Below the pieces are notes generated by a model. That model did not search any database. It was not told the DNA's origin and saw only the letters and a list, made by a program, of their open reading frames with translations. Below are positions 17,987 to 31,265 of a stretch of 64,000 nucleotides of DNA, one piece after another. The stretch lies in NCBI RefSeq assembly GCF_900113025.1, contig NZ_FONT01000001.1, forward strand, positions 682,001 through 746,000. The letters run 5' to 3'. The number at the start of each line of letters is the position of its first letter. The stretch's first letter is position 1. This stretch comes from Alteribacillus iranensis (lineage in GTDB: Bacteria > Bacillota > Bacilli > Bacillales > Marinococcaceae). The translations under genes and the position numbers were made by a program.

Positions 17987-20677
17987 CTATTGATTTATCC
18001 CTTTTTCTCCTAATTTCCCTTTTATACTTCGATACGTTCTTCCCCCCGTTTTTCTAAAAAAGATCCCTCCCGCGAGCGCAAATGTAGGAATGGCTGCTAA
18101 AGCGAGAACGTACAACCACTCAACTGGGGACAATGCTGTCGTATTAAAAATAGGTTGTAGCGTTGGTGTATGAATGACAGCCAGCAGCAGAACCATGGAT
18201 GACAGAACAGCTGCAGTTAAATACTTATTTTCAAAGGGATTCCTATCAAATATTGTTCTATCTGCCCGACAATCAAATACGTGAATAAGTTGTGCCATAA
18301 CCAGTACAGAAAATGCTATCGTTTGGGCTCTGACTAAGTTATCTGGCTGTTCATATAATGCTGTCATAAAACCAACGAGAGTAACACACCCAATAAGAAA
18401 ACCTCTGCTAATTATTTTCCAACCCATCCCTCTTGCAAATATACTTTCAGAGGCAGACCTTGGTGGTCGTTTCATGACGTCTCCTTCTGGTTGATCGAGC
18501 CCCAAAGCCATAGCGGGCAATCCATCGGTTATAAGATTTATCCATAAGATTTGTATAGCCACCAAAGGTAAAGGCAGACCAAGCATCACAGCAAATAACA
18601 TTACTAATATCTCACCGACATTGGATGCAAGCATGTACCGTATAAATTTGCGTATATTTTCGTAAATATTACGTCCTTCTTTGATCGCAGAGCGTATCGT
18701 AGAATAATTATCGTCACGCAAAATGAGGGCCGAGGCTTCTTTGGCCACATCTGTTCCTGTCTTTCCCATGGCGATACCGATATCCGCCGATTTTAATGCG
18801 GGGGCGTCATTTACTCCGTCACCTGTCATCGCTACTACGTGCCCTTGCCTCTTTAAAACATTTACAATATTAAGTTTTTCTTCGGGGCTGACACGAGCAA
18901 ACACATAAGTGTTCTGTATAACGAGGTCTTTTTCCTTTTCATTTGCATGGTTCCAATCCCTTCCTGTCATTACTTTTCCATGGGGTGGCAAAATGCCAAT
19001 ATCTTTCGCAATAGCGGCTGCCGTAACTTCATGGTCACCTGTAATCATGATGGTTTTAATGCCAGCACTTCTACACTCTTTCACCGCATCTCTAGCCTCG
19101 GGACGAGGAGGATCAATCATACCTTGAATACCTACAAATATTAAATTTCGTTCAGCCTCTGATGCATTTGTCAACGTACTTTCTTCTGTAGCTGGTCGAT
19201 AAGCTATAGCAATGTTTCGTAACGCCTTATTAGCCATCCACTGAATAGCTTGTTTGATTTCTCTTTTTCGCGTAGGAGTCAACCGTTCTAGCTTTCCGTT
19301 CCTTTCCGTGTAAGACGATTTTTCTAGTAAAACATCTGGAGCTCCTTTACATACGATTAAATCGTCTCCATCCCTCTCCTCAACCACCACCGACATGCAT
19401 TTTCTTTCGGAATCAAATGGAAAAACTTGCTTGATATCATATGAAGATGCCAATGCCCCGGGATTAATTCCTGCAGAAATAGCAGCTTCAGCGAGTGCTT
19501 TTTCAGTAGGATCTCCACTTAACTCTTCTTTCTGGTCTTCAAGGTAGTCCAACACAGCTTGATTACATAAAGCTCCATAGGTTAACAGCTTTTCATGGTT
19601 TTTCTTAGAAAATCCTTTTGTACGTGGTCTTGATGTCATTTCTTTTCCGTTCCATAAAGCCATAACTTTCATTTTGTTTTGAGTAAGAGTACCTGTTTTA
19701 TCCGTACAAATGACAGAAGCGCAGCCTAATGTCTCCACTGCTGGAAGCTGTCGGACGATAGCATTTCTTTTAATCATTCTTTGAACACCAAGAGCAAGTA
19801 CTACTGTAACGATAGCAGGAAGCCCTTCTGGGATAGCTGCAACTGCTAACGATACGCCTGCAAATATCATTTTATAAAACGATTGTCCTTGAAAAACACC
19901 TAGAATGACAACGAGAGCAGTTAGTAATAGAGCCGCTGTGATCAACATAGTACCTAAATGAGCAAGTCGTTTTTGTAAAGGGGTTTCCGAATCTTTTGAT
20001 TCTGTCAATAAATGAGCGATGTTTCCCATTTCGGTATTCATCCCTGTCGCAACGACTATGCCCTCGGCACGACCTTTTGTAATTAATGTGCCGGCAAAAG
20101 CCATGTTCGTTATATCACTTATCGCTAATTGATCTCCATTAATTAAATGTGTGCCTTTTATTACAGGATGGGACTCTCCTGTTAAAGCCGATTCCTCTGA
20201 GGTAATTTCTCCACCGGATATCAGCCTAATATCAGCACTGACTTTATCTCCCCCGCTCAATCTAACAATATCTCCAGGGACTACGTCTACTGATGGAATC
20301 GTCAGCCATTTGCCGTTACGCTTGACCGTCATAACAGGGGATGCCAATTCTTTCAAGGCATCTAAAGACTTTTCTGCTTTATTTTCCTGAATAAAACCAA
20401 GGACCCCATTTAAAATGACAATACATAGGATTGTGACTGCATCAACAAGTTCTCCTAGCAAAGCAGAGATGGCTGTAGCACCTAGTAAGATGATAATCAT
20501 GGTATCTTGAAATTGTTTAAGGAACAGCAGCCATGCCGGCGTATTTTTCTTTTCTTCCAATGAGTTAGGTCCTACTTCACGGTAGCGTTTCTTCGCCTCT
20601 TTTTCCGATAAGCCAGCGTCTACGGAGACCTGAAATAGCTTTTCCAATTCTTCTTTCGATTGTTGATGCCAATTCAT
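17987..20677 (-). CDS. yloB: P-type Ca2+-transporting ATPase (YloB, type IIA)
   Basis: An 896-residue P-type ATPase of the SERCA-like group. It has an N-terminal cation-ATPase domain, TGES in the actuator domain, the phosphorylation site CTDKTGTLT near residue 327, and the hinge MTGDGVNDAPALKSAD. The transmembrane Ca2+ site motifs PEGLP and NLITDGLPA are present. It exports Ca2+; in B. subtilis YloB is expressed in sporulation and aids spore resistance. It is divergent from rqcH across a 94-nt gap and points away from it toward yicC. Confidence 0.95.
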   Translation of the reverse strand: MNWHQQSKEELEKLFQVSVDAGLSEKEAKKRYREVGPNSLEEKKNTPAWLLFLKQFQDTMIIILLGATAISALLGELVDAVTILCIVILNGVLGFIQENKAEKSLDALKELASPVMTVKRNGKWLTIPSVDVVPGDIVRLSGGDKVSADIRLISGGEITSEESALTGESHPVIKGTHLINGDQLAISDITNMAFAGTLITKGRAEGIVVATGMNTEMGNIAHLLTESKDSETPLQKRLAHLGTMLITAALLLTALVVILGVFQGQSFYKMIFAGVSLAVAAIPEGLPAIVTVVLALGVQRMIKRNAIVRQLPAVETLGCASVICTDKTGTLTQNKMKVMALWNGKEMTSRPRTKGFSKKNHEKLLTYGALCNQAVLDYLEDQKEELSGDPTEKALAEAAISAGINPGALASSYDIKQVFPFDSERKCMSVVVEERDGDDLIVCKGAPDVLLEKSSYTERNGKLERLTPTRKREIKQAIQWMANKALRNIAIAYRPATEESTLTNASEAERNLIFVGIQGMIDPPRPEARDAVKECRSAGIKTIMITGDHEVTAAAIAKDIGILPPHGKVMTGRDWNHANEKEKDLVIQNTYVFARVSPEEKLNIVNVLKRQGHVVAMTGDGVNDAPALKSADIGIAMGKTGTDVAKEASALILRDDNYSTIRSAIKEGRNIYENIRKFIRYMLASNVGEILVMLFAVMLGLPLPLVAIQILWINLITDGLPAMALGLDQPEGDVMKRPPRSASESIFARGMGWKIISRGFLIGCVTLVGFMTALYEQPDNLVRAQTIAFSVLVMAQLIHVFDCRADRTIFDRNPFENKYLTAAVLSSMVLLLAVIHTPTLQPIFNTTALSPVEWLYVLALAAIPTFALAGGIFFRKTGGRTYRSIKGKLGEKGINQ

Positions 20678-20735
20678 CCATCTTCACCTCTGCATATACG
20701 TGTCACCTCATCTTATTCAGACAAGCTTCATTTCA

Positions 20736-20744
20736 TGCTATACT
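20736..20744 (+). promoter_or_regulatory. Extended -10 promoter element of rqcH
   Basis: TGCTATACT, an extended -10 hexamer about 28 bp before the rqcH start. No good -35 lies 17 bp upstream, which is tolerable for an extended -10 promoter. Confidence 0.45.
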
Positions 20745-20771
20745 TGTGCAGAGAAAGGATGAATTGAACTT

Positions 20772-22487
20772 ATGTCTTTTGATGGAATAATGACACGAGC
20801 CGTTGTCCATGAATGTGACGAGACATTATCAAATGGACGAATAACTAAAATAAAGCAGCCTTTTAAAACAGATTTACTACTTACTGTTCGAGCAAACCGT
20901 AAAAACTATCAGCTGCTTATATCAGCTAATCCCAACTTTTCACGGTTTCATATAACGGACAAGAAGTTAGAAAACCCAGCAGAGCCACCCATGTTTTGTA
21001 TGATACTAAGAAAGCATTTAGAAAGCGGGTTTATAAAAGAAATACGTCAACAAGGTATGGAAAGAATCGTTACATTTGTTATTGAGGGAAAAGATGAAAT
21101 TGGAGATAAAGCTACAAAATTACTCATTGTTGAAATTATGGGAAAGCACAGTAACATCATACTAGTGGATGAGAAAACGAATCATATTTTAGATAGCATG
21201 AAGCATCTTCCACCTTCTGTAAATCGGCATCGTACAATTTTGCCAGGAAGAGAGTATGTTGCTCCTCCCGCTCAGGATAAGCTAGATCCATTAATGGCAG
21301 AGAAAGAAGATGTATTAAAAAAGCTGGACATGAACCAAGGAAAGGTTGACCGCCAGCTGGTCCAGTCTTTCACAGGTATCTCACCTCAAACAGCACGAGA
21401 AATTATTCACCGATCCGGACTAGGCAGCGCCGAAAAAATTGCTTCTACCTTTACTTCTATTATGCAAGAGATCAAAGAACATACGTATCATCCCCAAACC
21501 ATAGAAGTAAACGGAAAGGAATATTATACTGTCCTTCCTTTAACTCATCTTCAAGGCCGCCAAAGTGAATTTGATTCGGTAAGTGAGATGCTCGAGAGAT
21601 TTCACACTGGAAAAGCTGAACGAGATCGTGTAAAGCAGCAAGCTCATGATCTAGAGCGGTTCTTAAGAAATGAATGGGAGAAAAACAAAAAGAAAATTAA
21701 AAAGCTGGAACAATCTGTCCAAAAAGCAACAAAAGCAGATGACTTTCAAAAGTATGGTGAACTTCTTACCGCTAACCTCCACATGATTCAGGGTGGTGAG
21801 AAAGAAATTGAAGTAATAGATTATTATGATGAAGAAGGAGGCACCCTTACGATCCCTCTTGATCCTGAAAAGTCACCTTCTGAAAACGCTCAACACTTTT
21901 TCCGTCGCTATAATAAATTAAAAACATCTTACTCCAAAGGAAAAGAACAAATTGAGGAAACAAAGCAGGAAATGGCATATTTAGAGCAGTTAATTCAACA
22001 ATTGGAATCTGCATCAACGCAGGATATCGGAGAAATACGTGAAGAGCTGGCAGACCAAGGATATATTAAGAAAAGACCTCAAAAGGACGGGAGAAAAAGA
22101 AAACCGGGAAAACCTTCTCTCGAGAAATACAAATCAAGCGAAGGTGTCGATATTCTAGTTGGAAAAAATAATAAGCAAAATGAATTTTTAACGAATCGAG
22201 TAGCTCACAAAGAAGATACGTGGTTGCATACAAAAGATATACCAGGGTCTCATGTTGTTATCCGTAGTGACTCCTATAATGAAGAGACTTTATTGGAAGC
22301 TGGAAACATTGCTGCCTTCTTTTCGAAGGCAAAATCTTCCGCATCTGTTCCTGTTGATTATACGAAAGTAAAGCATGTTCACAAACCTAATGGGGCAAAG
22401 CCTGGATTTGTCACATATGAACAACAATCTACCATATTTGTTACGCCAGATGAAGATCTTGTCCTCCGTTTGCGTGACAATTCATGA
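20772..22487 (+). CDS. rqcH: Ribosome quality control protein RqcH (NFACT family)
   Basis: A 571-residue NFACT protein (B. subtilis YloA). The N-terminal NFACT-N domain (EIMGKHSNIILVDE) is followed by helix-hairpin-helix repeats (SFTGISPQTAREII), a long charged coiled coil (about residues 280-430) and the C-terminal NFACT-R domain (VDILVGKNNKQNEFL, DTWLHTKDIPGSHVVI). RqcH binds stalled 50S subunits with peptidyl-tRNA and adds poly-alanine tails that mark the nascent chain for degradation. It is transcribed against its neighbours, divergent from yloB and convergent with pyrE. Confidence 0.96.
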   Translation: MSFDGIMTRAVVHECDETLSNGRITKIKQPFKTDLLLTVRANRKNYQLLISANPNFSRFHITDKKLENPAEPPMFCMILRKHLESGFIKEIRQQGMERIVTFVIEGKDEIGDKATKLLIVEIMGKHSNIILVDEKTNHILDSMKHLPPSVNRHRTILPGREYVAPPAQDKLDPLMAEKEDVLKKLDMNQGKVDRQLVQSFTGISPQTAREIIHRSGLGSAEKIASTFTSIMQEIKEHTYHPQTIEVNGKEYYTVLPLTHLQGRQSEFDSVSEMLERFHTGKAERDRVKQQAHDLERFLRNEWEKNKKKIKKLEQSVQKATKADDFQKYGELLTANLHMIQGGEKEIEVIDYYDEEGGTLTIPLDPEKSPSENAQHFFRRYNKLKTSYSKGKEQIEETKQEMAYLEQLIQQLESASTQDIGEIREELADQGYIKKRPQKDGRKRKPGKPSLEKYKSSEGVDILVGKNNKQNEFLTNRVAHKEDTWLHTKDIPGSHVVIRSDSYNEETLLEAGNIAAFFSKAKSSASVPVDYTKVKHVHKPNGAKPGFVTYEQQSTIFVTPDEDLVLRLRDNS

Positions 22488-22523
22488 TGATAGGGAATAG
22501 TTACTATTTAAGTTATTAGAAAG

Positions 22524-22572
22524 GAGGCTGTTCTCATCGTATGTCTATCATACGGCGAACAGCCTCTTCTTT
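22524..22572 (+). terminator. Terminator between convergent rqcH and pyrE
   Basis: GAGGCTGTTC (22524-22533) pairs with GAACAGCCTC (22557-22566), and inside it CGTATG pairs with CATACG. TTCTTTG follows on the plus strand, and CCTTTCT on the minus strand, so it may work in both directions. Confidence 0.75.
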
Positions 22573-22602
22573 GTTTGTAACCTTACGAATAAATGACCTC
22601 TA

Positions 22603-23243
22603 TTATTCATTCACCGGTAGTGATAGCCAGGAGTCATTCTCCGGGTTTTTTTGCCATTGTTGTAAACGAGTCATTTCTTCCGAGGTCACATATTTATTTT
22701 CTAATGCCGCTTCGAGTAAGGCGTTATAATCTGTTAATGTTTCATAACGCAACCCCGCTTCTAGCAACAAATCCTTTCCTTTCTGCAGTCCGTACGTAAA
22801 AATCGCAGCACTTCCGAGTACATTTGCCCCTGCTTCTTCTATTGCCTTCTGGACAGTGATAACACTTCCGCCTGTGGAAATCAAATCTTCTATAATTACT
22901 ACCTTTTGGTTCGCTTTCAACGTACCTTCTACTTGATTTCCTTTCCCGTGTGATTTTGATTTTCCACGTACATAAATCATAGGAAGCCCCATACGGTCGG
23001 CAACAAGTGCAGCATGTGGAATACCTGCCGTAGCGGTACCAGCAATCACATCCACTTCAGGATAATATTTATGAATGATTGCAATTAACCCTTCCGCGAT
23101 ACACTGTCTTAAAGCAGGGTACGATAATGTTAATCGATTATCACAGTATATAGGCGACTTTATTCCAGATGACCAAATGTAAGGCTCGTTTGGTGACAAG
23201 GATACAGCGTGAATGTTGATAAGCTCTTTTGCTAACCAATGTT

Positions 23244-23247
<4 letters not shown>
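22603..23247 (-). CDS. pyrE: Orotate phosphoribosyltransferase
   Basis: A 214-residue type I phosphoribosyltransferase with the PRPP motif VVIIEDLISTGGS and the substrate region YVRGKSKSHGKGNQVEG. It makes orotidine 5'-phosphate from orotate and PRPP. It is the last gene of the pyr operon and overlaps pyrF by 4 nt. Confidence 0.97.
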
Positions 23248-25640
<2,393 letters not shown>

Positions 25641-25644
<4 letters not shown>

Positions 25645-28600
25645 TCTTTCACTCCGTTCCCTAGCGGCTGCTTCCTCGATTCCATAAGTGGCATAGCTTC
25701 CGCGGAAAAAGTAATCATCTCTAACACTTTAAGAAGTGCATCAGCCGTATCGATCGAGGTCATACAGACCACTTCATTTTCTACTGCTTCTCTGCGAATA
25801 CGGAAGCCGTCCCGAGCCGGCTGCTTTCCTTTCGTCAAGGTGTTCACGATAAACTGGGCTTTTCCTTCTCGGATAATATCAAGCAAGTTTGGTGATTCTT
25901 CCGCTACTTTGTTCACTACAGTGGCGGGAATATTATGTTGTTGAAGGAATGTCGCCGTGCCTTCCGTCGCAATCAGGTGATAGCCGATTCGATAAAAACG
26001 GCGTGCAAGCTCTAATGCTTCTTCTTTATTCTTGTCTGCCACCGTGAATAGCACCGAGCCATGTGTAGGTATTTTCATGCCGGAAGCAATTAATCCTTTA
26101 TATAATGCTTTTTCCAACGACTCATCCCGGCCGATTACTTCGCCAGTCGACTTCATTTCCGGCCCTAATGAAATATCTACTCTTCGTAGTTTTGCAAAAG
26201 AGAATACAGGTACTTTTACTGACACGCCGTCCTTTTCTGGTAACAAACCACGTTCATACCCTTGACTGTCTAAATTCGCACCAATCATGATTTTAGCTGC
26301 TATCGAGGCGATAGGAACTCCGGTAATTTTGCTTAGAAACGGTACCGTTCTGCTCGCACGCGGATTTACTTCTAACACATATACTTCATTTTCATGAATA
26401 ACGAATTGAATGTTTAATAATCCTTTTATATTAAGTCCTTTGCCGATGGCTATAGTCCGCTCTACAAGTTTTTGTTTTAATTCATCTGAAATCGTTTGAG
26501 TCGGGTATACAGCGATAGAATCCCCTGAGTGCACACCAGCTCTTTCAATATGTTCCATGATCCCTGGTATGAAAACAGTCTCCCCATCAGCGATCGCATC
26601 CACTTCTATTTCTTTTCCTAACAAATATCGATCAATAAGCACAGGATGCTTTTCATTTACTTTTACAGCCCGAGCCATGTAAGACATTAATTCTTCCTCA
26701 TTATCGACAATTTCCATAGCTCGCCCTCCGAGAACATAAGAAGGACGTACTAAAACCGGGTAGCCGATCTTTGCAGCAATCGCGGTTGCTTCCTCTACGG
26801 AAGTCGCTGTTTGGCCTAATGGCTGAGGAATATTAAGATCTTGTAACGTTTGTTCAAACTTGTCTCGGTCCTCTGCTCGATCCATATCTTCAAGGGTTGT
26901 TCCTAATATCTGGACTCCACGTTCATGTAAACCATCCGCCAGATTTATTGCAGTCTGTCCTCCAAATTGAACGATCACCCCTTCAGGTTTCTCACAGTCA
27001 ACAACATGCATGACGTCTTCTATGGTGAGCGGCTCAAAATATAATTTATCAGAGATACTAAAATCCGTAGAAACCGTTTCAGGATTGTTATTAATAATGA
27101 TCGCTTCATAGCCTTCTTCCTGTAAAGACCAGACAGTATGAACAGTAGCATAATCAAATTCTACACCTTGTCCAATTCTAATCGGTCCTGAGCCGATGAC
27201 TAGGATTGACTTTTTGTCTGACCTTACACTTTCATTTTCTTCTTCATAGGATGAATAGTAGTATGGAGTCTGGGACTCATATTCGCCTGCACAAGTGTCC
27301 ACCATTTTGTACACGGGAGTAATGCTATGGTCCCGCCTGAAATCATATACGTCTCTTTCCTCCCATTCCCATACAATAGAAACCATTTCATCGGAAATAC
27401 CCATGTCCTTTGCTCTTTTCAGCAATGTTATATTTCCTGGTTGAGCCGCCAGATTTTTTCCTGTCTCCACAATATCTTTCATTTTCTCTAGAAAAAATGG
27501 ATTGATCTTTGTTAACTCGAACACCTTGTCTAATGACCAAGAACGTTGGAACGCTTCTCCTACTACAAAAATGCGCTCGTCTTCAGCATTGGTTAACTTT
27601 TCTTCGATTTGTTCGTCTGTGAACTTACTGAATGAGGCGTCAACAAGATGTGGTTTCCCGAGTTCCAACGAGCGAATCCCTTTCATCAAAGACTCCTCGA
27701 ATGATCGGCCAATCGCCATGACTTCTCCCGTAGCTTTCATCTGTGTTCCTAACGTACGATTACCGGATTCAAACTTATCAAATGGCCATCTCGGGATTTT
27801 CGTAACAACATAGTCAAGGGCCGGTTCAAAGAAAGCGAATGTCGTTCCTGTAATTGGATTTTTAAGTTCATCCAATTGGTATCCAGCTGCAATTTTGGCA
27901 GCAAGCTTTGCAATGGGATAGCCTGTCGCTTTCGATGCTAAAGCCGAGGAACGGCTGACCCGGGGATTTACTTCTATAATGTAATATTCAAAGCTGTCAG
28001 GAGATAGGGCAAATTGTACATTACATCCTCCTTCTATCCCTAGGGCTTCAATAATGTTTAACGCAGACCGACGCAACATTCCACTTTCTCTGTCAGACAA
28101 CGTTTGGCATGGAGCCGCGACGATAGAATCCCCAGTATGAATGCCAACGGGGTCGATGTTTTCCATATTACAAACGACAATTTTTTGCCCAGCCGAATCT
28201 CTCATCACTTCATATTCGATTTCTTTGTAACCGGCAATACTTTTCTCAATTAAACATTGAGTGACCGGACTATATTTCAATCCTGAACTGACAATCTCTT
28301 TTAATTCGTTTTCATTAAATACAAGGCCTCCGCCTGTCCCACCAAGTGTATAAGCTGGTCTTACAATCACAGGATATCCAATTTCTTCAACAAAGCGCTC
28401 TGCTTCCTCTAATGTTTGAACAATTTCACTGTCTGGTACCGGAACATTCAATTCACCCATCAGAGCTCGAAATGCTTCTCGGTCTTCTGCTTGTTCAATA
28501 GCAGCCAGCTCGGTTCCTAATAATTCTATTTGATAAGCTTCTAATATCCCTTCTCTATGCAATTCCATTGCCATATTGAGTCCTGTTTGGCCACCTAACG

Positions 28601-28865
28601 TAGGCAGCAATGCATCGGGTTTTTCTTTGCGAATAATACGAGTGACAAAATCGAGCGTGATAGGTTCCATGTATACTTTGTCAGCCATATTTGTATCTGT
28701 CATAATGGTGGCCGGATTCGAGTTAATTAAGATAACTTCATACCCTTCCTCTTTTAAAGCTTGACACGCTTGCGTTCCTGCGTAATCAAATTCCGCAGCT
28801 TGCCCGATAACTATCGGACCCGACCCAATCACTAAAATTTTATGGATGTCTGTACGTTTTGGCAT
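25641..28865 (-). CDS. carB: Carbamoyl phosphate synthase large subunit, pyrimidine-specific
   Basis: A 1074-residue large subunit (pyrAB in B. subtilis, 1071 aa). Two homologous ATP-grasp halves are visible: [15 protein letters not shown] opens the first and [15 protein letters not shown] the second, with [13 protein letters not shown] and [12 protein letters not shown] as the ATP loops, and an MGS-like allosteric domain at the C-terminus ([15 protein letters not shown]). It uses ammonia, bicarbonate and two ATP. I see no missing core motif, so an ammonia-driven reaction is possible. Its small subunit partner here lacks glutaminase residues. Confidence 0.96.
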
Positions 28866-28867
28866 AT

Positions 28868-29971
28868 TTATCTCTCCATTCCTTTAATAGGCTGGTTCTG
28901 GTTGTTATATGTTTCCATCATCTCAATAAAATCATCAAATAATTCAACCGTATCTTCCGGACCTGGTGCGCCTTCCGGATAAAATTGAACACCAAATGCC
29001 GGGTGTGCCCGATGGGAAACTCCTTCTGGGGTCCCATCGTTTATATGTACGTGCGTTACCTCTAAATCGGTTTCTTGAAGAGAGTCTGTTTCTACAACAT
29101 ATCCATGGTTTTGGTACGTAATATCCACTTTGTTTTTTGCCAGATTTTTTACCGGGTGATTACTTCCCCGATGACCGGTATGCATCTTTACTACATTAGC
29201 TCCACACGCAAGAGCTAACAGTTGATAGCCTAAGCCAATTCCAAAAATAGGGACTTTACCAATTAACGATTGTACAACTCGGCGTGCCTGTTCTAAATCT
29301 TCTGGATTTCCTGGTCCGTTACTTAAGACGACGCCATCCGGGTGATAGGAAAATATTTCGTCAGCTGTCGCATGATAAGGCAAGACAAACATGTCACAGT
29401 CTTGGCCGATCAATTGACGAGACAAACTATGCTTCGCACCAAAGTCCATTAATACTACCCGGTGACCGTTCCCTGGTGCGTGATACGCATTCTTCGTTGA
29501 TACTTGTCCAACCTGGTCACAAGATGGCTGAAAATTTTTTAGTTCGTTCACAACTGTTTGAGTATCTGCATCTGCTGCTGTAATACATCCTCTTAACGAG
29601 CCTTCTTTTCGTAAAAGTAAAGTCAGCCGCCTTGTGTCCACCCCGGATATACCAGGAATACTCTTTAATTTCAGCCATTCATTCAGAGTAGAAATGCTTC
29701 TAAAATTGCTCGGTTTCTCTGCAGATTCCTTGACTACCATTCCTCCTGCTGCTGGATTCAGCGCTTCGAAATCATCTCGATTGATGCCATATCCTCCTGC
29801 CAATGGATATGTCCACGTAACAATTTGCCCATAATTAGAAGGATTGGATAAAGTCTCCTGATACCCTGTCATACTTGTGGTAAAGACCACTTCCCCTTTT
29901 ATCTCCTTATCACTGCCGATCCCTTCTCCATGAAATACAGCACCATTTTCAAGAATTAATTTTCTATTCAT
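28868..29971 (-). CDS. carA: Carbamoyl phosphate synthase small subunit with lost glutaminase residues
   Basis: A 367-residue CarA (B. subtilis PyrAA 364 aa). The fold is well conserved from MTGYQET through LSNGPGNPE and HRGSNHPVK to QNHGY. Two catalytic residues are changed: the nucleophile motif, normally GICLGHQ, reads GIGLGYQ (Gly246, codon at 29234-29236), and the normal QYHPE reads QFYPE (Tyr331, codon at 28979-28981). The Glu of the triad is kept. Hydrolysis of glutamine should be abolished, so this subunit is probably structural or regulatory, with free ammonia as nitrogen source. ATG 29971 is chosen because AGGAGG lies 9 nt before it and the family begins near this point. No frameshift or stop suggests decay. 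Confidence 0.93.
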   Translation of the reverse strand: MNRKLILENGAVFHGEGIGSDKEIKGEVVFTTSMTGYQETLSNPSNYGQIVTWTYPLAGGYGINRDDFEALNPAAGGMVVKESAEKPSNFRSISTLNEWLKLKSIPGISGVDTRRLTLLLRKEGSLRGCITAADADTQTVVNELKNFQPSCDQVGQVSTKNAYHAPGNGHRVVLMDFGAKHSLSRQLIGQDCDMFVLPYHATADEIFSYHPDGVVLSNGPGNPEDLEQARRVVQSLIGKVPIFGIGLGYQLLALACGANVVKMHTGHRGSNHPVKNLAKNKVDITYQNHGYVVETDSLQETDLEVTHVHINDGTPEGVSHRAHPAFGVQFYPEGAPGPEDTVELFDDFIEMMETYNNQNQPIKGMER

Positions 29972-29985
29972 TTCCAGAAACCTCC

Positions 29986-30915
29986 TCATGATTGTCTCAA
30001 TACATGCTTTAATAATGACATTCTGGCGAAAACTCCATTTTGCATTTGTTTAAATATACGTGAACGTTTGCACTCTACTAATTCATCAGCAATTTCCACT
30101 CCTCTGTTGACCGGACCAGGGTGCATAATGATACTACTTTTTTTCATCCTGCTTTCTCTATCTGTTGTTAATCCATAGGAAGAATGAAAGGAGTAAACAT
30201 TCTGATTGGAAGCATGGTGACGCTCATGCTGAATACGAAGCATCATCATTACATCAGCCATGGGGATAGCTTCATCCATGGGCTGGTACATCTTTCTGTA
30301 TTCGTCTGGAATCCATTTTTCTGGTCCGGAAACAGTGACATTCGCACCTAGCTTTCTAAGCAGTGAAATATTGGAACGCGCTACCCTGCTGTGTGAAATA
30401 TCTCCCGCTATTACTACGTTAATGTTTTGGAATGACCCGAACTCTTGGCGAATAGTCATGAGATCAAGAAGAGATTGTGTCGGATGATTTCCGCAACCGT
30501 CTCCTCCGTTTATAATCGGTATATTTATTCCTGTTCGAAGATCATCAAAAAATTTTTCTTGACTATGACGAATGACAACCACATCAGCGCCGATGCTTTC
30601 CAATGTTTTTACCGTGTCATATAAAGATTCTCCTTTTTGAACACTCGATGAATCAGTGGCAAACGGTAGAATTTCCAATCCGAGATTTCTCTCTGCCGCT
30701 TCGAAGCTTAATTTTGTCCTAGTGCTTGGTTCATAAAACAAGTTCACTGCGTATAATCGCTGAAATAACGGTGTTTGTCGAGGTATTTGTGCTATATTCT
30801 CTGCCTCGTCTAACAGAGCATGAATTTCCTTTTCCTCCCAGTCCTCTGCACGAAAGACATGGCGTGGTGATTGGATATCCGAATGATTTGCGAACTCTTC
30901 TTTAGTCATGATCAT
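29986..30915 (-). CDS. pyrB: Aspartate carbamoyltransferase
   Basis: A 309-residue catalytic chain. All key residues are present: STRTK carbamoyl phosphate loop, Lys in SSVQKGES, Arg in [26 protein letters not shown] and HPGPVNRG. The start ATG 30915 follows AAAGGAGG by 9 nt; earlier in-frame codons lack a ribosome site. Next in the operon should be pyrC, but carA follows after 14 nt. Confidence 0.96.
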   Translation of the reverse strand: MIMTKEEFANHSDIQSPRHVFRAEDWEEKEIHALLDEAENIAQIPRQTPLFQRLYAVNLFYEPSTRTKLSFEAAERNLGLEILPFATDSSSVQKGESLYDTVKTLESIGADVVVIRHSQEKFFDDLRTGINIPIINGGDGCGNHPTQSLLDLMTIRQEFGSFQNINVVIAGDISHSRVARSNISLLRKLGANVTVSGPEKWIPDEYRKMYQPMDEAIPMADVMMMLRIQHERHHASNQNVYSFHSSYGLTTDRESRMKKSSIIMHPGPVNRGVEIADELVECKRSRIFKQMQNGVFARMSLLKHVLRQS

Positions 30916-30984
30916 GTATCGCTTCCTCCTTTTTATAAAAAGGCTCATACTTTTTTTCAGAACAAAAGTACTTGCACAAGATGT

Positions 30985-31124
30985 GCTGGCTTCTGCGTTG
31001 CAAACAGGACGTTTGCGTTTCTAGCAGAAGAACCACTAGCGACAAGCGCTGGAGACCCCGCCGAGGAGGCTTGCCGCCACAGAGCGGGTTGAAGCGACCT
31101 CGAGCCGATGGCGACTGGAGCCAA
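30985..31124. repeat. GC-rich, hairpin-bearing block between pyr attenuator 3 and pyrB; candidate interspersed repeat
   Basis: A block clearly richer in G and C than its surroundings. It includes a perfect hairpin (CTTCTGC / GCAGAAG at 30990-30996 and 31024-31030, with inner GCAAAC / GTTTGC) and a segment with GGAGACCCCGCCGAGGAGG. The distance from terminator to pyrB is about 220 nt, against about 45 and 75 nt at the other two attenuators, so some 150 nt look added. It resembles short repeats I remember from alkaliphilic Bacillaceae; that is memory, not a search. No second copy in the window. Confidence 0.5.
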
Positions 31125-31243
31125 TAAAAAATCCCCCTGAGAAACACTCAGGGGGCAGGGGGTCGTTCCCCGCGACAGCCGATCATTAGGTAAACACACA
31201 CTTCACCTATTAGCCGTATCACCCTTGAGAGTCTCTCTGTACT
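31125..31243 (-). promoter_or_regulatory. PyrR attenuator 3 (pyrP-pyrB intercistronic)
   Basis: On the minus strand a PyrR-loop sequence AGTACAGAGAGACT (31230-31243) is followed by a terminator, CCCCCTGAG / CTCAGGGGG (31133-31155) with a T-run at 31126-31131. The loop differs from the consensus ARUCCNGNGAGGYU at the fourth and twelfth bases, more than the other two. In the family, UMP-bound PyrR stabilises the anti-antiterminator and favours termination. Confidence 0.8.
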
Positions 31244-31265
31244 CTATTTAAAGGGATATTTACTT

